A stretch of 5,058 nucleotides of DNA from Rickettsiales bacterium (GTDB taxonomy: Bacteria > Pseudomonadota > Alphaproteobacteria > Rs-D84 > CACZYB01): contig JAIRTB010000038.1 in assembly GCA_031255155.1 (NCBI GenBank), forward strand, positions 1 through 5,058, read 5' to 3'. A program made the translations under genes and the position numbers. The notes beneath the pieces are model-generated. The model worked only from the letters and a program-made list of their open reading frames with translations, had not been told where the DNA came from and searched no databases. The first letter of the stretch is position 1; each line of letters begins with the position of its first letter. Shown here one piece after another: positions 1 to 5,044 of this stretch.

Positions 1-292
1 CGACGCCCCACAAGCTCGCACGCGCGGGAATCTCGTATTCTCCGGCCATTATGCGGTCCGCGCCCATGACACGGGCCAAGGCTTTGAACGCCAGCTTGGA
101 GCGGACCAGGCGCCGGTCCTTCAACCTTTGCGCCACGGTTTCCAAAACATCGCCGCGCTCTACCTCGAACAGCGACGCCTCCATAGCCTGGGGCAGCGCC
201 GCGACCCACAGGACGCACGCCGCGGCCAACGCCGCGGACACAACCCCGGCCACGCCAAGAGCCGCGCCTTTTCCAGATTTCCCGGGCATCAT
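1..292 (-). CDS. mltG: Endolytic murein transglycosylase MltG (YceG family), N-terminal part, runs off the left edge
   Basis: Only the first 97 codons are in the window. MltG is an inner-membrane lytic transglycosylase that cuts nascent peptidoglycan strands in the periplasm and so limits their length. Visible are a short cytoplasmic start, one hydrophobic segment at about residues 10-33 (Ala/Val/Leu-rich, no charge), then the family's LysM-like N-terminal region: FEVERGDVLETVAQRL at 42-57, the 'V-R-S-x-x-x-F' stretch at 63-69, and AGEYEIPARAS at 83-93, which matches the family pattern AGxYxxPxxxS. The catalytic domain lies outside. The ATG at 292 is preferred over the adjacent ATG at 289 because AAGGAC (minus strand, 300-305) lies about 8 bases upstream of it. 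A promoter candidate lies at 333-361. The identification rests on remembered family pattern, not on a search. Confidence 0.88.
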   Translation of the reverse strand, partial: MMPGKSGKGAALGVAGVVSAALAAACVLWVAALPQAMEASLFEVERGDVLETVAQRLKDRRLVRSKLAFKALARVMGADRIMAGEYEIPARASLWGV

Positions 293-332
293 CGGATTTG
301 TCCTTGTTTCAGCTTTCCCGACCATTCGCGCC

Positions 333-361
333 ATGATAGCAAAAACTTTTCGCGCGCGCAA
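333..361 (-). promoter_or_regulatory. Putative extended -10 promoter of mltG
   Basis: Read on the minus strand, TTGCGC (356-361) is followed after exactly 17 bases by TATCAT (333-338), preceded by TGC, giving an extended -10 (TGnTATCAT). Transcription would begin near 326, leaving a leader of about 34 bases that contains the AAGGAC ribosome binding site. The -35 is weak against TTGACA (3 of 6), but the same hexamer at the same spacing occurs in the promoter candidate of the next gene, which supports both. Confidence 0.5.
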
Positions 362-431
362 GGGGGAATCCGGGCCGCGGACCGAGGAGAGGGGATTTCC
401 GGAAAGCGGACGCGCCGGCGGGTGGGCGGGC

Positions 432-519
432 GGACGGACGGCCTATGCCTACCGCCGCGCATATTCGGCGGGGCGGACGGACGGACGGCCTATACCTATT
501 CGCCGCGCATATTCGGCGG
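432..519. repeat. Two tandem copies of a 40/41-bp hairpin-containing repeat
   Basis: Copy 1 is 432-471 and copy 2 is 479-519. Both begin GGACGGACGGCCTAT and end CGCCGCGCATATTCGGCGG; they differ by a few bases and one 1-base indel in the middle. Each copy holds a stem-loop: CCGCCG / CGGCGG around the loop CGCATATT in copy 1 (452-471). In copy 2 the outer C-G pair is replaced by T/G, still a wobble pair in RNA. Upstream, 411-431 continues the GC-rich GGGCGG/GGACGG theme. The block lies between two divergent promoters in a 325-base stretch without a gene (293-617). I know no named family for it. Confidence 0.85.
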
Positions 520-560
520 ACGCCTTTCGACCGGCATCCGCACGCCTTTCGACCGGCATC
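520..560. repeat. Perfect 19-bp direct repeat, two copies
   Basis: ACGCCTTTCGACCGGCATC occurs at 520-538 and again, identical, at 542-560, separated by CGC (period 22). It begins directly at the end of the hairpin repeat and ends 19 bases before the -35 of the following promoter. Two identical half-sites at about two helical turns could be protein-binding sites, but simple slippage duplication is equally possible. Nothing else is recognisable in the rest of 293-617 apart from the two promoters. Confidence 0.85.
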
Positions 561-579
561 GGACATGGCGGTTATTTAC

Positions 580-608
580 TTGCGCGGGGGCAAAAAATAT
601 GATATAAT
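580..608 (+). promoter_or_regulatory. Extended -10 promoter of the cysteine-rich secreted protein gene, close enough to give a leaderless mRNA
   Basis: TTGCGC (580-585) is followed after 17 bases by a perfect TATAAT (603-608), preceded by TGA, so the -10 is the extended form TGnTATAAT. The A-rich run in the spacer resembles the mltG promoter candidate. The usual start point, 6-8 bases past the -10, would be 615-617, directly in front of the ATG at 618. No Shine-Dalgarno sequence lies between the -10 and the ATG. Confidence 0.7.
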
Positions 609-617
609 CCCTTTGAA

Positions 618-2861
618 ATGAGAGGTCTTTCCAGGATAATATTCGGCATCGCGGCGGGGGCGCTTATCGCGGCTCCGCTTGGCGCAGCGCCGAAACGAAA
701 GGCGGACAAGGCCGCCGAGGAAAAGCTGAGGAAAGACTGCGACTCGTGCCTGGCCCTGTTTTCGGCAAGAACCCTTAAATTCGCCGGAAACGCCGGAAAG
801 TGCATCAACCTCCTATCCCAATGCGACAAGGCGAACCGCGCCTCGAAGTGCGAGCCCGTGATCAACGACTGCATCGACGAAAACTGCTCGGCCCCGGGAT
901 CATGCTCGAACGCCATGTCGAACCGCGCCCTATTCGTCGGATGCCTGAAAGCGGAAAACAAATTCCTTCCCTATCAATGCGCGGCGACCATTTCGGGAAT
1001 GGCCTCGTCCCTTGCCTCGCAAATAGCGGAAGAGCAGGCCGCCGCCGAGCGCGCCCACGAGGCCCAGCTTGCCCAGGCGGACGCGGAAAGGGCCGCCGCC
1101 GACGCCCAGGCCAAGGAAGCCCAGGCACGCGCCGCCGCCGACGCAGAGCGCGAAAAGGCCGCCTCGGCCGAGCGCATGAAGCAGGCCGAGCTTGCGAACC
1201 AGCTTAAACTCCAACAGGAAAAATTCGCCCTTGAACAAAAGGCCGCCTCGGCCGAGCGCGCCGCCGCCAAGCAAGCCGAGCTCGACGCCCGCAACAGCCG
1301 CCCGTCCGCAATGTTCACCAACGCCTTCAAGGACATCCAAGCCGGCCTGGCCAAGGCCCGCTCGTTCACCTCGAAGCTGTTTTCCGGCATGGGCATACGC
1401 AAGACCGACGGCACCGAGGCGCAAAGCAACCTCATGACTTTCGCCCCGCCAACCATATCCACGAACGAGATCGAGCCGGAAATATACGACGACGACTGCA
1501 CGAACGCCGTAAAAACGAAAGGCACCTGCAAATCGACGCACAAAAGGGCATGGGCGGCGAAAAAGTCCAGCAGATACCTGCAACACAGCTCTTGGAAATG
1601 CACCATCGACGCAAAAGAGGCGGCCGTGAAAACCGACCTCGACAACGCGCGAAAAGAGCTCGCCTCGACATCGAACAAGCTTGCCAACTATATACAGCGA
1701 ATCGAGTCGAACAACCAAGACGAGGACGCAAGCGACACTTTGGGGAACGAAAGGCTGGACGCCCTATACGCGGCACAGGGCCACATCGACGACCTGGCCA
1801 CGCGCCTCGACGAATACGCGGGCAAGTTGAAGACCACCTGCAACACCCTTTGCGCGGGGATGAGCACGATGCCCTCGTTCGGCTCGTCGAAAAAGATCGG
1901 GCCCGTCACATTCGACGAAAACGGCGACATCATCAAGCCCGAGGAGGAAAAGGCCGCGCCGGGGTATTCGTGCAAAGAATTCTCGAACGACACGACCAAG
2001 CCGTCCATGGCCTCGATAATCGCGGGAACGGCCAACTCCAACACCATGATAGGAGGCATCGGCGCCCAGGCGAACGAGCTTACCCTGAGGGTGCTTGAAT
2101 CCGTGGTGCAGAGCGACTTTTCCATAAACGAGGCCGAGGTCAAAATCGCTTTCGAGCAAGACATCGCCTTGTCGACGGAAAGCAGCGGAAGCTCTTGGGG
2201 CACGAAAAATTTCAAGGCAGTCGAAGATTCGTGCAAACAAGAGACAATATCATCGGCATCGGAGTCGAATTATTCGAACATTTCTTCTTGTCTGAACGCA
2301 ATATATGCCGTTACGGCATTTTCTCTAAACAATAGAGAGCAAGACGCGATATCAAAAATCCTTGCATTGATACAATCACAATTGGCTAGCATAAACTGTG
2401 TAAGCGGATATGGCGGAATGTGTTGCAACGGCCTCTATAACCTAAACAATGTCGCCGACATGAGGCAGTGCTCATTCAACATGTTATCCAAAATTTCAGC
2501 CAATACAAACAATGGGAATTTGGGCTATGGCAACGGCGGGTTTCGGATAGTGCAATATTCAGCGATATACAATCATGATTCAAATGAATGCGTTCTAAAC
2601 TATATTCAAGTAATAAAAAATGATGGCTATCTAGCTAAATTCGACAAAGATTTATCTAATCTAACTACTGTTGATGCACAAACCTTAGGTTGGAAATCTA
2701 TACAATATCAAGGCCCTAGGCAACCAGAATATAACGGCAGAGGGAATCAAACAAATTATACTTGTCCATCGCATAATAATAATAATATTATAATATTATG
2801 CACAGATGATCGATCTTTCACGGGAGAAGATTTTAATAGTAACAAAAAGCGTTGCAACTAA
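618..2861 (+). CDS. Exported cysteine-rich coiled-coil protein of unknown function, 747 residues
   Basis: I do not recognise a family. Residues 1 to about 23 form a signal peptide (basic start MRGLSR, hydrophobic core 7-19, small residues at 22-24); there is no lipobox Cys, so export to the periplasm or beyond is inferred. Residues 41-121 hold ten Cys (41, 44, 62, 69, 78, 85, 90, 96, 109, 121), suggesting a disulfide-bonded domain. Residues about 132-226 are an Ala/Glu/Gln/Lys-rich, Pro-free helix typical of a coiled coil, resembling the TolA stalk in composition only. A middle region (about 230-530) has six more Cys and helical stretches. Residues 535-747 hold ten Cys and 31 Asn. Total Cys is 26. 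The start is fixed by an in-frame TGA at 600-602 and the signal peptide; the next in-frame ATG is codon 100. There is no ribosome binding site. The last third has much lower GC than the rest, suggesting a mosaic gene. The gene stands alone and converges on dnaA. Confidence 0.88.
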   Translation: MRGLSRIIFGIAAGALIAAPLGAAPKRKADKAAEEKLRKDCDSCLALFSARTLKFAGNAGKCINLLSQCDKANRASKCEPVINDCIDENCSAPGSCSNAMSNRALFVGCLKAENKFLPYQCAATISGMASSLASQIAEEQAAAERAHEAQLAQADAERAAADAQAKEAQARAAADAEREKAASAERMKQAELANQLKLQQEKFALEQKAASAERAAAKQAELDARNSRPSAMFTNAFKDIQAGLAKARSFTSKLFSGMGIRKTDGTEAQSNLMTFAPPTISTNEIEPEIYDDDCTNAVKTKGTCKSTHKRAWAAKKSSRYLQHSSWKCTIDAKEAAVKTDLDNARKELASTSNKLANYIQRIESNNQDEDASDTLGNERLDALYAAQGHIDDLATRLDEYAGKLKTTCNTLCAGMSTMPSFGSSKKIGPVTFDENGDIIKPEEEKAAPGYSCKEFSNDTTKPSMASIIAGTANSNTMIGGIGAQANELTLRVLESVVQSDFSINEAEVKIAFEQDIALSTESSGSSWGTKNFKAVEDSCKQETISSASESNYSNISSCLNAIYAVTAFSLNNREQDAISKILALIQSQLASINCVSGYGGMCCNGLYNLNNVADMRQCSFNMLSKISANTNNGNLGYGNGGFRIVQYSAIYNHDSNECVLNYIQVIKNDGYLAKFDKDLSNLTTVDAQTLGWKSIQYQGPRQPEYNGRGNQTNYTCPSHNNNNIIILCTDDRSFTGEDFNSNKKRCN
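1153..1259 (+). repeat. Internal 23-bp direct repeat at four-heptad spacing in the coiled-coil region
   Basis: The 23 bases at 1153-1175 recur identically at 1237-1259; both encode KAASAER (residues 180-186 and 208-214). The offset is 84 bases, 28 residues, exactly four heptads, so the repeat keeps coiled-coil register. It suggests the helix grew by in-frame duplication. Between the copies the sequence has diverged. Confidence 0.8.
2221..2861 (+). other. AT-rich, Asn-rich 3' segment of the secreted-protein gene, possibly of foreign origin
   Basis: By hand count this segment has about 237 G/C of 641 bases (37%), whereas 60-base blocks earlier in the gene give 53-80% and dnaA is similarly GC-rich. 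The change occurs over roughly 2200-2260 with no break in the reading frame. It encodes residues 535-747, with 31 Asn and AT-type codons (AAT, ATA, TTA). The segment ends where dnaA begins. Either the C-terminal region was exchanged by recombination, or selection on the protein or DNA keeps it AT-rich. Confidence 0.75.
2771..2801. repeat. AT-rich inverted repeat with (AAT)4 and an 18-bp perfect palindrome
   Basis: GCATAATA (2771-2778) and TATTATGC (2794-2801) are perfect inverted repeats of 8 bases. Nested inside the same stretch, 2782-2799 is an 18-base perfect palindrome, and 2774-2785 is four AAT units. It encodes HNNNNIII in the secreted protein. There is no U-run after it, so it does not look like an intrinsic terminator. 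The DnaA-box-like TTATGCACA overlaps its right arm (2796-2804). Confidence 0.7.
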
Positions 2862-2864
2862 CCG

Positions 2865-4244
2865 CTAGCCCACCTGTTTTTCGATGTCGTCGATTATTTG
2901 GGAGAGGGCCGGCTGGACCTCTATCATCTGTCTTACACGCCGCACGGCGTGCAGAATCGTCGCGTGGTCGCGCCCGAACGCCCGGCCCAATTCCGGCAGC
3001 GATTTCGTGGTCAGCATCCTTGCCACATACATGGCAACCATGCGCGGAACCGCTATCGAGCGCAGCTTCCTTGCCCCGTCCATTTCCCCGACGGCCACGC
3101 CCCAGCGGTCCGCCACCGCCTTTTTTATATCGGCTATGGAAACCGTCCGGCTATTATACGCCAATATATCGTCCAGCGCACGCCGTATCCCTCCAAGCGT
3201 CGGCTTTTCGCCAAGCAGGACCGACCGCGCGGACAGGCGGTTCAACGCACCCTCTATCTCGGCCGGCGAGCGCGAGATTTTCGACGCCAGAAACTCGGCC
3301 ACGCCCGAATCGAACTCCAACCCCAGCCCGGCCGCCCGACGCCGCAAAAATTCCAGCCTAAGCCCGTAATCCGCGTCGTCCATGCCCAGGACCAATCCCC
3401 TCGACAGGCGCGTTTTCAGCGAATCGGGAAGACCCTCTATATTGACCGGCGCCGCGTTCGCCGACACCACAACCTGGCGCCCGTTCGACACATAGAAATC
3501 CACCAAATGGAACAGCTCGCGCGAGATATTGTCCTTGCCCGCGAAAAACTGAACATCGTCGACGACAAGAACCTCGGCCGACTTGTAATCCTCTTTGAAC
3601 GACACGGCCGTCCTATCCCTAAGCGCCTTGACGAACCCGTTCACGAACCCGTCCGCCGTCGAATAGACCGCCCGGCGCCCCCCGCCCGCGCACCCGTTCG
3701 CGAACGCTTGGAGCAGGTGCGTCTTGCCCTGGCCCGCGTTCGCGTGGACCACTATCGGATTATACGACGAATCGCCCAGCGCACGCCGAAGCGCCGCCAC
3801 GGCAAGCGCGTTCCCATCGCCCTGGACAAATGTATCGAACGAAAACCTTTCGCTTGTCTTGGAGCCGACGAAAAAACCGTTCGCCGCCGCGGGGGGCGCG
3901 GCCGGAGCCCCGCCCAGCTCCGCCCGCCCAGCGTCGTTCGCCGCGGGCATCGCGCCCACCGACACCGACACCCTCTCGACCCCATAGCGCGACGCCGAAT
4001 CCAAAAGAAGGGAGGAATAGTTCCGCAAGACCCAATCCGCAACGAATTTCGTCGGGCTTTTCACGTAAAGAGTGCCAAGGTCAATCTTGTCGAAACAAAG
4101 CCTTTCCATCCACGCGGCATAAACCGCGGGGGAAACGCTTTTCCGAACAGTATCCTGGATCGAAAGCCAGACGGCATCGCCGCGCAAGGAGGAGCCTTGG
4201 GTTTCCCCAAGGCGCGGATCTGTATCGCAAGCTATGCCTGACAC
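2865..4244 (-). CDS. dnaA: Divergent chromosomal replication initiator DnaA, 459 residues
   Basis: DnaA is the AAA+ initiator that binds DnaA boxes and opens the origin. All four domains are visible. Domain I: about 24-97, with W26 and PTKFVADWV, whose F67 aligns with E. coli F46. Domain II: a short Ala/Pro-rich linker, about 98-130. Domain III: AAA+ from about 132, with Walker A ANAGQGKT (168-175), Walker B VLVVDDVQFF (225-234) and arginine finger R279 (E. coli R285). Domain IV: from about 366, with AVPRMVAMYVAR (398-409) and helix-turn-helix FGRDHATILHA (423-433). Length is normal (E. coli 467). Odd points against E. coli: sensor 1 D269 is A262, box VII R281 is S275, sensor 2 R334 is A328, and FGGRDHTT has lost one residue and reads FGRDHAT. 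The start is GTG, chosen because AGGAGA lies 5 bases upstream and domain I is complete. It has no dnaN neighbour; it diverges from the RNase D gene. Whether it is the sole initiator or a paralogue cannot be told here. Confidence 0.95.
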   Translation of the reverse strand: MSGIACDTDPRLGETQGSSLRGDAVWLSIQDTVRKSVSPAVYAAWMERLCFDKIDLGTLYVKSPTKFVADWVLRNYSSLLLDSASRYGVERVSVSVGAMPAANDAGRAELGGAPAAPPAAANGFFVGSKTSERFSFDTFVQGDGNALAVAALRRALGDSSYNPIVVHANAGQGKTHLLQAFANGCAGGGRRAVYSTADGFVNGFVKALRDRTAVSFKEDYKSAEVLVVDDVQFFAGKDNISRELFHLVDFYVSNGRQVVVSANAAPVNIEGLPDSLKTRLSRGLVLGMDDADYGLRLEFLRRRAAGLGLEFDSGVAEFLASKISRSPAEIEGALNRLSARSVLLGEKPTLGGIRRALDDILAYNSRTVSIADIKKAVADRWGVAVGEMDGARKLRSIAVPRMVAMYVARMLTTKSLPELGRAFGRDHATILHAVRRVRQMIEVQPALSQIIDDIEKQVG

Positions 4245-4249
4245 GGAAC

Positions 4250-4255
4250 TCTCCT
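4250..4255 (-). promoter_or_regulatory. Strong ribosome binding site selecting the GTG start of dnaA
   Basis: On the minus strand AGGAGA, inside the purine run GGGAGGAGAG (4249-4258), ends 5 bases before the GTG at 4242-4244. No ATG lies suitably placed, and the residues after the GTG lead directly into domain I, so the non-ATG start is well supported. Confidence 0.8.
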
Positions 4256-4311
4256 CCCTATTCCTTTTCTCTGTATAGAGCCTTTCTCCTTCTGCTCGAT
4301 ACGAGGTCCGT

Positions 4312-4338
4312 TTTATATCCCGGACGAAAAATTTTCAA
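4312..4338 (-). promoter_or_regulatory. Putative dnaA promoter
   Basis: On the minus strand TTGAAA (4333-4338, 5 of 6 to consensus) and TATAAA (4312-4317, 5 of 6) are separated by 15 bases, shorter than the preferred 17. Transcription would begin near 4305, giving a leader of about 60 bases. The -35 overlaps the AT-rich dyad at 4327-4352. A weaker alternative -10, TATACA (4272-4277), has no good -35. Confidence 0.4.
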
Positions 4339-4352
4339 GCTTAAAAATGTTT
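4327..4352. promoter_or_regulatory. Operator-like AT-rich dyad over the putative dnaA -35
   Basis: Centred on AAGCTT (4337-4342), the flanks are symmetric: 11 of 13 base pairs of the 26-base dyad match, with mismatches only at 4336/4343 and 4330/4349. It lies in an A/T-tract region (A run before it, eight T at 4350-4357), which would be bent. A repressor or bending-protein site is inferred; no regulator is identified. Confidence 0.4.
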
Positions 4353-4360
4353 TTTTTCGA

Positions 4361-4384
4361 TTGACAAGATTCTTGCTTGACAAG
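4361..4384. repeat. Direct repeat TTGACAAG x2, 16-bp period
   Basis: TTGACAAG occurs at 4361-4368 and 4377-4384, with an inverted CAAG-ATT-CTTG (4365-4375) between them. Each copy contains a perfect TTGACA, but neither has a -10 at a usable distance: from the second copy to TATAAT at 4409 is 26 bases. They therefore look more like protein-binding half-sites upstream of the RNase D promoter than like -35 elements. A GATTC (4368-4372), a CcrM-type GANTC site, lies between them. Confidence 0.5.
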
Positions 4385-4385
4385 G

Positions 4386-4414
4386 TTGCAAATTCCTCCG
4401 CGAAAATGTATAAT
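4386..4414 (+). promoter_or_regulatory. Putative promoter of the RNase D-like gene
   Basis: TTGCAA (4386-4391, 4 of 6) is followed after 17 bases by a perfect TATAAT (4409-4414). Transcription would begin near 4421, leaving a leader of about 12 bases that contains AAGGAG (4423-4428), four bases before the ATG. The leader would be barely long enough to carry its ribosome binding site. Confidence 0.65.
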
Positions 4415-4432
4415 TCTCTCGCAAGGAGCAAA

Positions 4433-5044
4433 ATGAAAAACAAAATCATATATTTAGAGGGCGACATCGCCAAGGAATCAATCCGCGGCGATTCGATCGC
4501 CATCGACGCCGAAATGACCGGGCTGTCCCTTATGCGCGACAGGCTATGCACCGTCCAAATCGCCACGGACGGCGGCCCAGCCTTTGTGATCAAGCTCGAC
4601 CCGCCCTATGACTGCCCCAACCTGAAACGAATCCTGAACGACAGGCGAATCGTGAAAATAGGCCACTTCATCCGCGCCGACATGGCCATGATACAAAAAT
4701 GCCTGGGCATAGAAATCGAGAATGTATTCTGCACCAAGATCGCCTCGCGCCTATGCCGCACTTCCAGCGACAAGCATTCCCTCGGCGCCCTTGTCCGCGA
4801 GATCTGCGGGGTCGAGCTTGACAAAGACGAGCAGACAAGCGACTGGGCCGGGCCTTTGTCGCAAAGGCAGATAGAATACGCCGCCGCCGATGTCATCCAC
4901 CTGCACCGAATCCGCGACGAGCTTGCGCGACGCCTTGAACGCGAGGGGAGGACGGAGCTTGCCCGGAAGTGTTTCGACTTTCTGCCCGCGCGCGTCCGCC
5001 TCGACCTCGGCGGATTCGGAGAGTGCGACATTTTCGCGCACTAA
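4433..5044 (+). CDS. rnd: Short RNase D-like DEDDy 3'-5' exonuclease, 203 residues
   Basis: RNase D enzymes trim 3' ends of tRNA precursors and other RNAs from the 3' end in the cytoplasm with two metal ions. The three exonuclease motifs are present: Exo I IDAEMTGL with D25 and E27; Exo II KIGHFIRADMAMI (75-87) with D83; Exo III YAAAD with Y149 and D153, the Tyr marking the DEDDy class. The signature CTKIASRLCRTSSDKHSL (100-117) and the end RLDLGGFGECDIFAH match, from memory, the short alphaproteobacterial RNase D group. At 203 residues it lacks the two HRDC domains of the 375-residue E. coli enzyme; this is normal for the group, not a truncation. The ATG at 4433 is chosen over longer in-frame readings because AAGGAG precedes it and the domain begins here; upstream codons overlap dnaA. 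It diverges from dnaA. In many alphaproteobacteria the next gene is lptC; only 14 bases remain here to judge that. Confidence 0.92.
   Translation: MKNKIIYLEGDIAKESIRGDSIAIDAEMTGLSLMRDRLCTVQIATDGGPAFVIKLDPPYDCPNLKRILNDRRIVKIGHFIRADMAMIQKCLGIEIENVFCTKIASRLCRTSSDKHSLGALVREICGVELDKDEQTSDWAGPLSQRQIEYAAADVIHLHRIRDELARRLEREGRTELARKCFDFLPARVRLDLGGFGECDIFAH

Noticed and set aside
432..560. CRISPR array
   Set aside because: Only two copies of each repeat, with almost no spacers, and no cas genes.
309..566. 85-codon minus-strand open reading frame with a repeated RRICAA motif
   Set aside because: The peptide repeat simply reflects the DNA repeats; it covers the mltG promoter and has no convincing start signal.
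51..607. Plus-strand open reading frames across the mltG end and the repeat block
   Set aside because: They are antisense to mltG and run through GC-rich tandem repeats; Arg/Ala/Gly-rich translation without motifs.
930..2240. Several minus-strand open reading frames opposite the secreted-protein gene
   Set aside because: They are shadows caused by high GC and the Ala/Glu-rich coiled-coil codons; the plus-strand frame has promoter, signal peptide and consistent composition.
618..2861. Polymorphic toxin with immunity gene
   Set aside because: No recognisable toxin motif in the tail and no room for an immunity gene before dnaA, which converges 3 bp downstream.
2898..4241. Plus-strand open reading frame of 447 codons antisense to almost all of dnaA
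   Set aside because: It mirrors a high-GC gene, has Arg/Pro-rich low-complexity content, no ribosome binding site and no recognisable motif; dnaA on the other strand is certain.
4325..4359. Intrinsic terminator (AT stem followed by eight T)
   Set aside because: The stem is almost entirely A-T and lies between divergent gene starts, where no transcript needs to end.
3830..4432. Upstream in-frame extension of the RNase D gene
   Set aside because: It overlaps dnaA in antisense, and the domain, ribosome binding site and promoter all support the ATG at 4433.
4245..4432. Replication origin in the dnaA/rnd intergenic region
   Set aside because: I found no TTATNCACA or close variant on either strand here; AT-richness alone is explained by two promoters.
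4258..4593. 111-codon minus-strand open reading frame across the divergent control region
   Set aside because: It covers the rnd promoter and N-terminus in antisense and shows no domain.
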